From Roseovarius sp. (GTDB lineage Bacteria > Pseudomonadota > Alphaproteobacteria > Rhodobacterales > Rhodobacteraceae), in the NCBI GenBank assembly GCA_002720475.1, contig PBIL01000011.1, forward strand, positions 77,372 through 140,765: a stretch of 63,394 nt of DNA, read 5' to 3'. Under the pieces are notes generated by a model, which was given only the letters and a program-made list of their open reading frames with translations, did not search any database and was not told where the DNA came from. A program made the position numbers and the translations under genes. The stretch's first letter is position 1, and each line of letters starts with the position of its first letter. Below are positions 44,228-54,580 of the stretch, in pieces.

Positions 44228-44830
44228 CTACCGGTCGATCCGCTTGCGGTCGAGGCCGGGGATCACGAAATTCTCGTCCGCCAGCCGCACGTCCCGAACG
44301 AGTTCTCCAAGAATGACCGTCGTGCGCCCGCCATTGGCATCGTTGACGATCCATTGCCGCAGTTCGACAGGATCGGCGGTGAACACCAGGTCGATGCTGC
44401 CATAGTCGGGATGCTCGGGATCCTGCGCGCGCACCGTTGTGGTGGTCCCGTCGCTGAAATGCGCCGTGACCATCCGCGCGCGTCCGAGATCGACGTTGCG
44501 CGCCAGGATGATCTTGAGCGGCGTGCGGTGCAGCGGATAGCCCTGCCGCTCGTTCGAGCGCGGGTCTATGATGCCCACCGTGTCGCCATCGGCGATGACC
44601 AGCGCCGCCTCGGGCGGGTCGTATTCGAAGCGCACCCGGCCGGGACGCTTGAGCAGGAGCCGCCCCGTGCTCACCGCACCGTCCTCGCTCACTTGCGTGA
44701 ACTGCCCCTCTGCCGTGCGCAGATCGTTGAGATAGGCCGAGATCTCGGCCAGCGAGAGCTTCTCCGCCGCCGCCGGAAGGGCCAGCATCGTCAACCAGAG
44801 GGTCACTGCAACCGCATGACGGATCATCAT
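44228..44830 (-). CDS. lolA: Outer-membrane lipoprotein carrier LolA
   Basis: 200 aa. The start is the ATG at 44830 behind GGAGCAGGA. The signal peptide ends at AAAE (residue 23 or so). LNDLRTAEGQFTQVSEDG and GRLLLKRPGRVRFEYDPPE are LolA blocks, and the rest is the half-barrel that carries lipoproteins through the periplasm. ftsK and lolA are normally neighbours in this group; here the HEPN islet separates them. Confidence 0.93.
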   Translation of the reverse strand: MMIRHAVAVTLWLTMLALPAAAEKLSLAEISAYLNDLRTAEGQFTQVSEDGAVSTGRLLLKRPGRVRFEYDPPEAALVIADGDTVGIIDPRSNERQGYPLHRTPLKIILARNVDLGRARMVTAHFSDGTTTTVRAQDPEHPDYGSIDLVFTADPVELRQWIVNDANGGRTTVILGELVRDVRLADENFVIPGLDRKRIDR

Positions 44831-44946
44831 TCCTGCTCCTCGATATGTTCCCGCAACCACCAACCCGCGCGCTGGTGTCTGATCGCCTTGGCCGTTCGTG
44901 TCGTGCGCGGCCCTGTTTTCATCACCACCCGCCGCCCCCTTGCATC

Positions 44947-45426
44947 CTAACGCGACTTGAACACGACCCAGGCGGCAAAGGCGCGGCGATCCCTTAGACT
45001 CACGGCCCCGATGCGCTTGATCACGAAATCCGCCGCGTCGATATCGCTCAGCACCTCAGAGCGCTTGAATCTGGCGTCCGGGTCGTGATCGGCGTCGTGC
45101 CGTTTCTTCTGCAAGGCGACGAAGGCGTTTGCGAAATCCTGAAGTTCAGCAGGAAACTGCCCGAGGATTTTCGGCTTTTGCTCTCCCGAAAACAGCTTTT
45201 TCACAAAGCCATGATCAACCGCCCGATAGGCCTGACGCCAAGCCTCGCCGCTTCTTTCCGCCCCTGTCTTTCCGATCATCATGTCGGCACAAAGACGACA
45301 CAGCGCATGGAAACAGGCGTAACAGGCGGTGCTTTGCGCCCTCCGAAGGTCGGCCTGGCGCGGCTTCCGGCCACCTCCACGCATGGCAAGGTGACGCGCT
45401 GTCACGATGAGGTCTTCCGGTTTCAC
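44947..45426 (-). CDS. HEPN-domain-like protein of low-GC islet
   Basis: 159 aa, mostly helical and basic. RRAQSTACYACFHALCRLC matches the helix typical of HEPN proteins (RRA-S-YYA-FHA), and KKRHDADHDP resembles the Rx4-6H/RxxxAD nuclease motif region. HEPN proteins are often RNase toxins or abortive-infection effectors; that role is inferred. It overlaps the upstream 92-aa gene by 4 bp. Two lines of this gene have only 50-53% GC, against about 68% around it, suggesting acquisition by transfer. Confidence 0.7.
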   Translation of the reverse strand: MKPEDLIVTARHLAMRGGGRKPRQADLRRAQSTACYACFHALCRLCADMMIGKTGAERSGEAWRQAYRAVDHGFVKKLFSGEQKPKILGQFPAELQDFANAFVALQKKRHDADHDPDARFKRSEVLSDIDAADFVIKRIGAVSLRDRRAFAAWVVFKSR

Positions 45427-45701
45427 TCCGTCAGGGCCTCGGCTTCCGAGACGTAGGAGATGACGGGAAACCGGTCCTCGCCGCGCTCTTGCAACCGCGC
45501 CCTGAGAACCCTGATGAAACTTGACGTTGCGTCTGCGCGCAAACGGCCGTCGGACGCATCATAGATCACGCGAATGTCCATGAAGTCATCATCTTCCACG
45601 CCGTCCTGCGCACGAACAACCACGTCACGGATGGTATCGTCGGCAAAGTGCTGCCTTGCCGCGTCCATGACGATTGCCTTGATGGTGCTGCGCTCGCTCA
45701 T
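45423..45701 (-). CDS. 92-aa partner of the HEPN-like protein, unknown family
   Basis: 92 aa, acidic. MSERSTIKAIVMDAARQHF is followed by a likely beta-strand region (DDDFMDIRVIYDAS) and a helix (FIRVLRARLQERGEDRF). I do not recognise the family; it lacks the GSxARG motif of MNT antitoxins that usually accompany HEPN toxins. The 4-bp overlap with the HEPN gene and the shared lower GC indicate that the two moved and work together. An antitoxin or sensor role is a guess. Confidence 0.65.
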   Translation of the reverse strand: MSERSTIKAIVMDAARQHFADDTIRDVVVRAQDGVEDDDFMDIRVIYDASDGRLRADATSSFIRVLRARLQERGEDRFPVISYVSEAEALTE

Positions 45702-45778
45702 GTCCTGCGCCTCCTTACCGACGCAAAATGGGCATTCTGCCAGCCTTGCGCAAGTCGCCCGTCATGGTGCCGGCCGCC

Positions 45779-48631
45779 CTATTGCGGCTCCGGCACCAGC
45801 ACCTCGCGCTTGCCGACATGGTTGGCCGCGCTCACCACGCCCTCGTCCTCCATCTGCTCCACCAGCCGCGCGGCCTTGTTGTAGCCGATGGCAAGCTTGC
45901 GCTGGATGTAGGAGGTCGAGCATTTGCGGTCCTTCGCCACGATCGCCACCGCCTGATCGTAAAGCGCGTCGTCGCCCTCGGCCGCCCCGCCGGAGGCAAG
46001 GCCCAGAACCGCGTCGATGCTCTCGGCGCGCTCCTCGTCGGGGCCCTGCACCACGCTTCCCACATAGGCGGGCGGCCCGAAAGCCTTGAGATGGGTGACC
46101 ACCTCCTCAACCTCCTCGTCCGAGACGAAGGGGGCGTGGCAACGGGTGATCCGGCCCCCCCCGGCCATGTAGAGCATGTCGCCCATGCCCAGAAGCTGCT
46201 CGGCCCCCTGTTCGCCCAGGATGGTGCGGCTGTCGATCTTCGAGGTCACCTGAAAGCTGATCCGGGTCGGGAAATTCGCCTTGATCGTGCCGGTGATGAC
46301 ATCGACCGAGGGGCGCTGCGTGGCCATGATGAGGTGAATGCCCGACGCCCGCGCCATCTGCGCAAGCCGCTGGATGCAGGCCTCGATCTCCTTGCCCGCG
46401 ACCATCATCAGGTCGGCCATCTCGTCCACGATGACCACGATATAGGGCATCTTCTCGGGGGCGAATTCCTCGGTGACGAAGACCGGCTCGCCGGTCTCGT
46501 CGTCGAACCCCGTCTGCACCGTGCGCGCGAACATCTCGCCCTTCGCCAGCGCCTCGGCAACGCGCCCGTTATAGCCGTCGATATTGCGCACGCCGAGCTT
46601 GGACATCTTGCGATAGCGGTCCTCCATCTCGGCCACCACCCATTTGAGGGCCACGACCGCCTTCTTCGGGTCCGTCACCACGGGCGAGAGCAGGTGCGGG
46701 ATACCGTCATAGACGCTGAGTTCCAGCATCTTGGGGTCGATCATGATGAGCCGGCATTCATCGGGGGTCAGCTTGTAGAGCAGGCTCAGGATCATGGTGT
46801 TGATCGCCACCGATTTGCCAGATCCCGTTGTCCCCGCGATCAGCAGGTGGGGCATCTTGGCAAGGTTGGCCACCACCGGGTCCCCGCCGATATCCTTGCC
46901 GAGCGCGAGCGGCAGCTTCTGGGTGCCGTCGCCATAGGCGCGGCTCGACAGCATCTCCCGGAAGCTCACCATCTCGCGGTTGTCGTTGGGCAGTTCGATC
47001 CCGATGACCGAGCGCCCCGGCACCGTCGAGACCCGGGCCGAGAGCGCCGACATCGACCGTGCGATATCGTCCGAAAGCCCGATCACCCGGCTTGCCTTGA
47101 GGCCCGGCGCGGGTTCGAGCTCATACATCGTCACCACCGGGCCGGGTCGCACGCTCACGATCTCGCCCTTGACGCCGTAATCGTCGAGCACGTTCTCCAG
47201 CATCCGCGCGTTTTCCTCCAGCGCCTCGTCGCTGAGGTGATGGCGCGTGATCCGCGCCGGATCGGACAGCAGCGAGAGCGGCGGCAATTCGTAGACCGGC
47301 GCATCGGCCTCGAAGGGCAGCGCGGGTTGCGCCTCGGCCATGGCGCGCGCCGAGGGCGCGAGCGGCTTCTGCGGCGGGTGCTGCACCACCTTGCGCGGTT
47401 CGGGCACGGGGATGCGCGGGGCGGGGCCGACGGCGGGCGCGGCCTCGGGGGCCGCGTCGAATGCCTCCTCGATCAGCGGGGCACCCTCCGGCTCGGGCGC
47501 GGGCGGCACCGCCTGCCGCGCGGTCAGCGGCGGCTCGGGCGGCAGGGGCGCGCGCGGCGCGGGCTTGAGGATCAGCGGATCGGGGCCGCGCCCGCGCCCC
47601 TTGGTGAGCGGGGCCACGCTTTCCACCTGCACCGCCGGGTTCTGCCGCACGCGGCTGCGGATCGCATCCGAGATGCGCGCGCGGATGCGGTCATCGCTCG
47701 GGGCCTCGGCATCGGCGGCCTGCGGTTCCACCAGTTCGGGCGCGGGCATGGCCTCGGGCTTGCGCAGAAGCGCGGGCATCCGCGCGAGCAGCCCGCCGGG
47801 CTTTTCCGCGGCCGGTGCCGGGGTCCGTGCCTCTGGCGGGGGCCGGCGCACCGCCGTCTGCCCGAGGGACGGCTCGGGGCGCACCACCGTCGGGCCTTCC
47901 GCCGCTGCGGCCTGCGCCACGGCGCGGCGTTCGGCCAGCCGCGCCTGCACGCCCTGGCCCGCCCGCGCGAGCCCGCCCGCGCCGGTCGCCAGAGCGGCCC
48001 GCAGCGCGGCATAGCTCAGGACCAGCCCCACCAGCAGGAACCGCCCCACCCGGCGCAGTTCCGCCATGCTGAAGCCCAGCACGAACAGTCCCGCCGCCAG
48101 CACCGCCGCGCCGAGCAGCGCCGAGACGAGCCGCAACGCCAGCCCCGGCTCCAGCGGCAGCATCCCCAGCAGCGCGCCAAGCACCGTGTCGCCGAAGAGC
48201 CCGCCCAGCCCGAAACTGTGATGCGCCAGCCAGTCCGCGCCGGGGGTGAGCGTGGCGGCATGAAGCGACAGGAGCGCCAGCCAGACCGGCGCGAAGATGA
48301 GCCGCCCGGTGGCGCGCTCCTCGCCGAAATGCAGCATGAGCCGCAGCCCCCAGGCCCCCGGCACCAGCGACAGCCCCAGACCGCCCCAGCCGATGATCAT
48401 GAAGACCGGTGCCGCCACACCCGCGCCGACCGTCCCCAGCCAGTTGCGCACCGGCGCGTCGGTCGCGGCCATCCAGTTCGGATCGGTCGGGCTGTAGGAC
48501 AGCACCACGGCCCCGGCCGCCAGCGCCAGCGCCAGCAGCGCCAGACCCAGCAACTCCTTGCCGCGCTTCTCGATCGCCTCTGCGGTGGTGCTGTCGAAGA
48601 GCGGCTCGCGCCCGCGTGTCTGATATGCCAT
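45779..48631 (-). CDS. ftsK: DNA translocase FtsK
   Basis: 950 aa. The start is the ATG at 48631 ([13 protein letters not shown]); a GTG four codons upstream is also possible. Four membrane helices lie in residues about 30-190, then a long Pro/Ala/Glu-rich linker (about 220-450). The RecA-like motor has Walker [11 protein letters not shown] and Walker [15 protein letters not shown], and the gamma winged helix ends the protein ([20 protein letters not shown]). It coordinates division with chromosome dimer resolution. It is 18 bp downstream of dapC. Confidence 0.96.
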   Translation of the reverse strand: MAYQTRGREPLFDSTTAEAIEKRGKELLGLALLALALAAGAVVLSYSPTDPNWMAATDAPVRNWLGTVGAGVAAPVFMIIGWGGLGLSLVPGAWGLRLMLHFGEERATGRLIFAPVWLALLSLHAATLTPGADWLAHHSFGLGGLFGDTVLGALLGMLPLEPGLALRLVSALLGAAVLAAGLFVLGFSMAELRRVGRFLLVGLVLSYAALRAALATGAGGLARAGQGVQARLAERRAVAQAAAAEGPTVVRPEPSLGQTAVRRPPPEARTPAPAAEKPGGLLARMPALLRKPEAMPAPELVEPQAADAEAPSDDRIRARISDAIRSRVRQNPAVQVESVAPLTKGRGRGPDPLILKPAPRAPLPPEPPLTARQAVPPAPEPEGAPLIEEAFDAAPEAAPAVGPAPRIPVPEPRKVVQHPPQKPLAPSARAMAEAQPALPFEADAPVYELPPLSLLSDPARITRHHLSDEALEENARMLENVLDDYGVKGEIVSVRPGPVVTMYELEPAPGLKASRVIGLSDDIARSMSALSARVSTVPGRSVIGIELPNDNREMVSFREMLSSRAYGDGTQKLPLALGKDIGGDPVVANLAKMPHLLIAGTTGSGKSVAINTMILSLLYKLTPDECRLIMIDPKMLELSVYDGIPHLLSPVVTDPKKAVVALKWVVAEMEDRYRKMSKLGVRNIDGYNGRVAEALAKGEMFARTVQTGFDDETGEPVFVTEEFAPEKMPYIVVIVDEMADLMMVAGKEIEACIQRLAQMARASGIHLIMATQRPSVDVITGTIKANFPTRISFQVTSKIDSRTILGEQGAEQLLGMGDMLYMAGGGRITRCHAPFVSDEEVEEVVTHLKAFGPPAYVGSVVQGPDEERAESIDAVLGLASGGAAEGDDALYDQAVAIVAKDRKCSTSYIQRKLAIGYNKAARLVEQMEDEGVVSAANHVGKREVLVPEPQ

Positions 48632-48649
48632 TTTCCTGCTCACCCTCGC

Positions 48650-49828
48650 TCAACCGTAAAGACAGTCGCGCAGGCGGATCAGCCCTTGCGCCATCTCTTC
48701 TTCGGGGGCCACCATCGCCACCCTTATATAGCCCTGGCCGGGGTTCATGCCCCCCGCCTCCTGTCCCAGATAGGCCCCCGGCAGCACCCGCACGCCAGTC
48801 TCGCGCCAGAGCCGCAGCGCCGCCGCCTCGCCGTCCTCGACCGGCAGCCAGAGGAAGAACCCCGCCTCTGGGCTGCGATAGCCCGGCACCTGCCCGAGGA
48901 TCCGGTCCGCGCGCGCGTATTTGCGCGCATAGAGCCCGCGATTTTCCACGACATGCGCCTCATCTGCCCAGACCCGCGCCGCGGCGTGCTGCAAGGGCAT
49001 CGGCAGGGGCGCGCCCGCGTAACTGCGCAACTGCTTCATCGCCGCGATGCTCTTTGGCCCCGCCGCCACGAAACCCGAGCGCAGCCCGGGCAGGTTCGAG
49101 CGTTTCGACAGGCTGTGGAAGGCGACAATCCGCTCTGGATCGGCCCCCATCTCCTGCGCCACCTCCAGCACGCCCACGGGCGGCGTGTCGCGGTAGATCT
49201 CGGCATAGCATTCATCGGCGAAGATGCGGAAATCGTGGCGCTCCGCCAGCGCGACGAGATCGGCCCAGTAGCGCCGCGAAGCCACCGCCCCCTGCGGGTT
49301 CGAGGGCGAGCAGAGATAGGCCACCGTCACCCGGTCGAGCATCTCCGGCGAAAGCGTCGTGAAATCCGGCAAATGGCCCGTCTCGCGCGTGGCGTTGAGA
49401 AACACGGGCTCCGCCCCGACGCTCAGCGCGGCGACCATATAGACCTGGTAGAACGGGTTGGGCAGCAGCACCACGGGCCGCTTGCCGCGCCTGGTCTCCG
49501 GGCAGAGCGCCATCATCGCGTTGTAAAGCCCCTCGCGCGTGCCGTTCAAGGCCATCACCCGCGTCGCCGGATCGAGCGTCACGCCATAGCGCCGCGCCAC
49601 CCAGTCCGCGATCGCCTCCAGCAGCGCGGGCATCCCGTCGTTGACCGGGTATTGGCCAAAGCCGCCCGCGTTTTCGGCAATGACATCGACGATCCAGGCG
49701 GGAAACGCATGTTTCGGCTCGCCGATGGTCATATGCACGACCTCGCCGCCCGGCGCATGCGCGTCGAGAAGCGCCCGCAGACGCGGGAAGGCATAGGGCG
49801 GCAGATTCGAGAACCGCTCGGGGAACAT
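48650..49828 (-). CDS. dapC: Succinyldiaminopimelate-type aminotransferase
   Basis: 392 aa, fold type I PLP enzyme. The PLP Lys is in FHSLSKRSNLPGLRSGFVA; SIGEPKHP-like (TIGEPKHAFPAW), PNPFYQVYMVAA and CSPSNPQGAV match the proteobacterial DapC group. It transaminates N-succinyl-2-amino-6-ketopimelate in lysine/diaminopimelate synthesis. It precedes ftsK on the same strand. General aspartate-aminotransferase activity cannot be excluded. Confidence 0.85.
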   Translation of the reverse strand: MFPERFSNLPPYAFPRLRALLDAHAPGGEVVHMTIGEPKHAFPAWIVDVIAENAGGFGQYPVNDGMPALLEAIADWVARRYGVTLDPATRVMALNGTREGLYNAMMALCPETRRGKRPVVLLPNPFYQVYMVAALSVGAEPVFLNATRETGHLPDFTTLSPEMLDRVTVAYLCSPSNPQGAVASRRYWADLVALAERHDFRIFADECYAEIYRDTPPVGVLEVAQEMGADPERIVAFHSLSKRSNLPGLRSGFVAAGPKSIAAMKQLRSYAGAPLPMPLQHAAARVWADEAHVVENRGLYARKYARADRILGQVPGYRSPEAGFFLWLPVEDGEAAALRLWRETGVRVLPGAYLGQEAGGMNPGQGYIRVAMVAPEEEMAQGLIRLRDCLYG

Positions 49829-50049
49829 CGGGTTTCCGTCTTGTTATGTGCAACTGCCTCGGGGTCGGGGTCGTTTCGCCCCGTTTGCACGGAATCTACC
49901 CCAAGCCCGGCCACCAGGTCCAGAAAAACCAAGGGCTTGACAGCCCGATTGTGGCATTTTGGCGAAACCGGGCCGCGGCACCGCTGTTTCCAGGCTTGCG
50001 GCCCGGCCCTATACTGCCGCCAGAGCTGCCATTTGCCGGGAAGGACGCC

Positions 50050-52917
50050 ATGCCGACAGGATTACGAGAGATCATCGCCGTGCTCGGCCTTCTGGCGGGA
50101 TGCGCGCTCTGCCCCGGTCCCGCGCGCGCCGAGACAGAGGCGCGCGCCGTGCATGTCTTCGGCAACAGCCTCTTTCATCACCTCACCGACAGCCCGCAGA
50201 CGGCGGTGCACTGGTGGCTGGCCGAACTGGCCCGGGCGGACGGCAAGGCGTTCGCGGCCTCCGGGCAATGGGGCTTCCTGCGCGATTTCGCCCGTGACGG
50301 CGTGGCGGACCGCTGGACGCTTGACGGTGTGGCGCGTCCGCGCGGCCCGGTGGACACGGTGATCCTCACCCCCACCAACTTCATCCAGTATCAGCCCCCC
50401 GACCGCCCCTTCGACGGCAGGAACCCCGACCGCGCCACGCCGCTTGGCACCGCCCTTGCCGCCATCGACGCGGCGCGCGCGCGCTGGCCCGGGGCGCGCA
50501 TCCTGATCTATGAAGGCTGGCCCGACATGAGCGGGTTTCTCCGCCGCTTTCCGCCCTCCACGCGCCAGTTGCGGCGCTGGCACGGCCATGCGCTCTCGGA
50601 TTATCACGACTGGTTCCGCAGCTTCACCGCCGCGCTGCAAGAGGCCCGCCCCGACGCGGAGATCGCGCTTTTGCCGGTCTCCTCCGTCCTTTCGGGCCTC
50701 CAGACCGGCCTGCTGGAGGATGTGCCGGTCGAGGCGCTCTATTCCGACGACGCCCCCCACGGCACGGCGACGCAGTATTTCCTGGCCGCCCTCGTCACCT
50801 GGACGGCGCTTTACGAAACCCCCGCCCCGCCCGGCTTCGACCTGCCTGCGGACCTGCACCCGCTGGTGCGCGCCCGCTACGCCCGGATCGCCGACGAGAT
50901 CGTCCAGGCGCTCGGGCTGCGCGACGCGGCGCGCGCGCCCGTCGCGCACGCGCAGGCGGCCGGCCTCGGCCTCGACAATCCCGCCCTCGGCATGGGGCTC
51001 AACGGCCTCTCGGACTGGTCCACGCAGCACCCGTTCCTCGACGTGATGAAGACCGCGCGCCCCTGGATCGGCCACAGCGCCGCCGAATGGGGGGCGTTCT
51101 CGACCGAGGCGCTGCGCGCGGGCGGCTATCTCGACGCAGAGGGCTGGCCCCGCGCCCTGCCCGAGGACGCGCGCGCGCTCGAGGCGTTCATTCTCACCGA
51201 CCAGCCCGCCGGGGCCGCGCATCTGCGCGGCCGCTACCTGCTTCGCTACGAGGGTGAGGGCGTGCTGCGCGTCACCGGGCGCGTGGACAATGTGCGCTAC
51301 GATTACGACCGGCGCGAGATCCGCTTCGACACCGGCCCCGGCGAGGGCCCCGTGGTCCTGCAACTGACCCGGACCGATCCCGACAATCCCCTGCGCGACA
51401 TCACGATCCTGCATGAGGATCACGTCGCGCTGCATGCGGCGGGCGCGGTCTTCAACCCGCTCTGGCTCGCGCGGATCGCCGATCTGCGGCTCCTGCGCTT
51501 CATGGACTGGCAGTTCACCAACGGCTCGGACCAGACCACATGGGACGCCCGCCCGCTGCCCGGCGATGCCACCTATGTCTGGCGCGGCGCGCCGGCCGAG
51601 ATCATGGTGCGGCTCGCCAACCGGATCGGGGCGGATATGTGGGTGAACATGCCCCACGCCGCCGATGACGGCTACATGCGCGCCTTCGCCGAATACGTGC
51701 GCGACAATCTCTCCCCCGGCCTCAAGGTGCATGTGGAATATTCCAACGAGGTGTGGAATTTCATCTTTCCGCAGGCGGTCTGGGCGCGAGAGGCGGCCGA
51801 GGCGCTTTGGGGCGGTGAGGCAGGCGACGACGCCTGGATGCAGTTCGCGGGGCTGCGCGCCGCGCAGATGGCCGACATCTGGCGCGCCGTCTTCGCCAAC
51901 ACGCCCGAACGGCTGGTGGTGGTGGCGGGCACGCATACCGGCTGGCCGGGGCTGGAAGAGCCGATGCTGACGGCCCCGCTCGCGCTTGCCCATGGCCAGC
52001 TCGACGCCGCGCCGGTGACGCGCTTCGACGCCTATGCCGTCACCGGCTATTTCGGCCACGATCTGGGCGAGGAGGCGATGATCCCCACGATCGAGGGCTG
52101 GATCGCCGCCAGCCGCGCCGTGGCCCGCGCCCGCGCCGCCCAGACCGGGGCCGAGGCCGAGAGCTATCTTGCCGCCCATGGCGACGATCTGGCCTTCGAT
52201 CTGGCCGCCGAGGCGCTGCGCCAGGGCTCGCTCGGGGCGCTCCTGCGCGACATCCTGCCCTATCACGCGCAGGTCGCCGCGCGGCACGGGCTCGCCCTCG
52301 TGATGTATGAGGGCGGCACCCATGTGGTGGCACAGGGGGCGGCGGTCGAGAACGACGCGATCACCCGCTTCTTCACCGCCTTCAACTACTCCCCGCAGAT
52401 GGGCGCGCTCTACGAGGAGCTTCTCAGGGGCTGGCGCGCGGCGGGCGGCACGCTCTTCACCGCCTTCGTCGATGTGGCCAGCCCGTCGAAATGGGGCAGC
52501 TGGGGCGCGCTGCGCCATCTCGAGGACATGACGCCGCGCTGGCAGGCGCTCATGCGGGCCAATGCGATCGCCCCCGCCTGGGCCGATCCGCGCCCGCCCG
52601 GCACCTTCCTGCAAGGCACGCTCCTGCGCGCGAACGATGCGGGCGCGCGGCTCGAGGGCACTGCGAAATCCGACATCCTGATCGGCGGGACGGGCGATGA
52701 CGTGTTTCTCGGGCTGGGGGGCGATGATCTCATTCACGGCGGGGCCGGACGCGACCGGGTAATCCTGCCCGGCGCGCGCGGCACCTACGGGTTCGGGCGC
52801 GCGGGCGGGCGCGTGATCCTCCAGGGACTGGAGGGCACCGTCACGCTGACCGATATCGAGGCGGTGGAATTCTCCGACAGTCCCGGCACGCCGGTGCCCC
52901 TCGACGATCTGATGTAG
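50050..52917 (+). CDS. Exported multidomain protein with RTX-type calcium-binding tail
   Basis: 955 aa. The start is the ATG at 50050 behind GGGAAGGA, with a Sec signal peptide (VLGLLAGCALCPGPARA). Residues about 30-290 are SGNH/GDSL-like in layout (VHVFGNSLFHHLTD at the front, DDAPHG further on). Residues about 480-860 look like a glycosidase-type TIM barrel (MWVNMPHAADDGYMRAFAEY, HVEYSNEVWNF, MYEGGTH). The C-terminus has RTX nonapeptides (GGTGDDVFLGLGGDDLIHGG). A polysaccharide-acting role is likely but unproven. A Sec signal together with an RTX tail is unusual. Confidence 0.8.
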   Translation: MPTGLREIIAVLGLLAGCALCPGPARAETEARAVHVFGNSLFHHLTDSPQTAVHWWLAELARADGKAFAASGQWGFLRDFARDGVADRWTLDGVARPRGPVDTVILTPTNFIQYQPPDRPFDGRNPDRATPLGTALAAIDAARARWPGARILIYEGWPDMSGFLRRFPPSTRQLRRWHGHALSDYHDWFRSFTAALQEARPDAEIALLPVSSVLSGLQTGLLEDVPVEALYSDDAPHGTATQYFLAALVTWTALYETPAPPGFDLPADLHPLVRARYARIADEIVQALGLRDAARAPVAHAQAAGLGLDNPALGMGLNGLSDWSTQHPFLDVMKTARPWIGHSAAEWGAFSTEALRAGGYLDAEGWPRALPEDARALEAFILTDQPAGAAHLRGRYLLRYEGEGVLRVTGRVDNVRYDYDRREIRFDTGPGEGPVVLQLTRTDPDNPLRDITILHEDHVALHAAGAVFNPLWLARIADLRLLRFMDWQFTNGSDQTTWDARPLPGDATYVWRGAPAEIMVRLANRIGADMWVNMPHAADDGYMRAFAEYVRDNLSPGLKVHVEYSNEVWNFIFPQAVWAREAAEALWGGEAGDDAWMQFAGLRAAQMADIWRAVFANTPERLVVVAGTHTGWPGLEEPMLTAPLALAHGQLDAAPVTRFDAYAVTGYFGHDLGEEAMIPTIEGWIAASRAVARARAAQTGAEAESYLAAHGDDLAFDLAAEALRQGSLGALLRDILPYHAQVAARHGLALVMYEGGTHVVAQGAAVENDAITRFFTAFNYSPQMGALYEELLRGWRAAGGTLFTAFVDVASPSKWGSWGALRHLEDMTPRWQALMRANAIAPAWADPRPPGTFLQGTLLRANDAGARLEGTAKSDILIGGTGDDVFLGLGGDDLIHGGAGRDRVILPGARGTYGFGRAGGRVILQGLEGTVTLTDIEAVEFSDSPGTPVPLDDLM

Positions 52918-52920
52918 CCC

Positions 52921-54459
52921 TCAGCGCCGCAGCCGCCCGCGGATCTCGGCCAGGCGGAAGGCCCCCAGCGCCTGCCCCGCCACGCCATAGCTGAGCGCGC
53001 CCGCGCCGATGAGCGCCAGAAGCGCCAGCCACCGCCAGCCGCCCAGCGCCAAGAGCGGGCCGAGCGCCACGCCCGCCCCCCAGAGCACCGCGCCCATGAC
53101 GCCCGAGGCCAGCGCGATGCGCCAGAGCCGCCGGTGGAACTGCGCATCGAAGCGCGCCACATCGCCATAGCCGCGCGCGCCCAGCATGAGCTGCGCCACC
53201 ATCACCCAGGCCGCCGCCGTGGTCGCCAGCGCCGCCGCGATCCAGCCCAGCGCGCCCGCAAGGCCAAAGGCCAGCGCCGCGTTCACGACCATCGCCCAGA
53301 CCGCATAGCGAAACGGGCTCTTCGTGTCCTCGCGCGCGAAGAAGACCGGCTGCAGGATCTTCTGGAGGACGAAGGCCGGCAGGCCCAGGCCATAGACCGC
53401 CACGGCCAGCGCCGTCGCCGCCGTGTCGTCCGCCCCGAAGGCACCACGCTCGAAGAGCACCGAGACGAGCGGCAGCGGAATGACCACCAGCGCCACCGCG
53501 CAGGGCAGTGTCAGCGCCAGCGCCACCTCGCCCGCCCGCGAGAGCGCCATGCGCGCGCCCGCATCGTCCCCGGCCTTGAGACGGCGCGACAGATCGGGCA
53601 GGAGCACGATCCCCACCGCGATCCCCACCACCCCCAGCGGCAGCTGATAGAGCCGGTCCGCGGAATAGAGCCAGCTCACCGCCTTGTCGTATTGCGAGGC
53701 GACAAGCTGGCCCACCACCAGGTTGATCTGCACCACGCCCCCCGCCAGCGCCGCCGGCACCGCGATGCGCAGGAGCTGGCGCATCTCCGGCGTCCAGCGC
53801 GGGCGCACCAGCCGCAGACCCAGCCCCGCCCGCCGCGCCGCGATCCAGACAAGAGCAAGCTGCGCCAGCCCCGCCACCGGCACCGACCAGACCAGCGCCT
53901 CCACCACCGCGCCGCCCGCCAGCGCCGCCGCCGCCATCGCCGCGATCATCACCAGGTTGAGCAACACCGGCGCCGCCGCCGCCGCCGCGAACCGCCCCGC
54001 CGCGTTCAGCACCCCCGAGAACAGCGCCACCAGCGAGATGAAGAGGATATAGGGAAAGGCCACGCGGCCATACGCCACCGCCAGCCCGAACCGCGCATCG
54101 CCCGCGAAGCCCTCGGCCGTGAGCCACACGAGCCCCGGCATGAACACCATGGCCAGCCCCGTCAGCACCAGCAGCACGAAGCCCAGCCCCGACAGCGCCC
54201 GGCTGGCAAAGCCGAGCGCGTCCTCGCCCCCCTCCAGCCGCTTGGAAAACATCGGCACGAAGGCCGCGTTGAACGCGCCCTCCGCAAAGAAGCGGCGGAA
54301 CATGTTGGGCAGGCGGAACGCGGCCACGAAAGCATCCATCAGGATGCCGGGGCCCACCAGGCTTGCCAGCATCACGTCGCGCGCAAAGCCCAGGATCCGG
54401 CTCATCAGCGTCCAGCCGCTGACGGTGAGGATGCCGGAAAGCAGGCGAACGGGTCTCAT
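52921..54459 (-). CDS. murJ: Lipid II flippase MurJ
   Basis: 512 aa with about 14 membrane helices. The N-terminal SGWTLMSRILGFARDVMLAS and PNMFRRFFAEGAFNAAFVPM are MurJ signatures, carrying the essential charged residues of the central cavity. It flips lipid-linked peptidoglycan precursor across the inner membrane. It converges with the RTX-protein gene with a 3-bp gap. Confidence 0.94.
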   Translation of the reverse strand: MRPVRLLSGILTVSGWTLMSRILGFARDVMLASLVGPGILMDAFVAAFRLPNMFRRFFAEGAFNAAFVPMFSKRLEGGEDALGFASRALSGLGFVLLVLTGLAMVFMPGLVWLTAEGFAGDARFGLAVAYGRVAFPYILFISLVALFSGVLNAAGRFAAAAAAPVLLNLVMIAAMAAAALAGGAVVEALVWSVPVAGLAQLALVWIAARRAGLGLRLVRPRWTPEMRQLLRIAVPAALAGGVVQINLVVGQLVASQYDKAVSWLYSADRLYQLPLGVVGIAVGIVLLPDLSRRLKAGDDAGARMALSRAGEVALALTLPCAVALVVIPLPLVSVLFERGAFGADDTAATALAVAVYGLGLPAFVLQKILQPVFFAREDTKSPFRYAVWAMVVNAALAFGLAGALGWIAAALATTAAAWVMVAQLMLGARGYGDVARFDAQFHRRLWRIALASGVMGAVLWGAGVALGPLLALGGWRWLALLALIGAGALSYGVAGQALGAFRLAEIRGRLRR

Positions 54460-54580
54460 CGGCGGGCCTTTTGGCTGGGGTCAGGCCGGTCTAGCCCATC
54501 GCCCGCGCGGCGGAAAGGGGGCTTGGCGGGGCGGCCGGGACAGGGGCCGTGCGCGCCATCCGCGGCCCCTTGCAGCCCCC

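Noticed and set aside
45728..50362. A 1544-codon open frame on the plus strand opposite ftsK and dapC
   Set aside because: It has His/Arg/Pro-rich shadow composition and no recognisable domain, and it lies antisense to two well-supported genes. Long antisense frames are common in DNA of this GC content.
50062..52737. An 891-codon minus-strand frame
   Set aside because: Shadow of the RTX-tail protein; composition is not protein-like.
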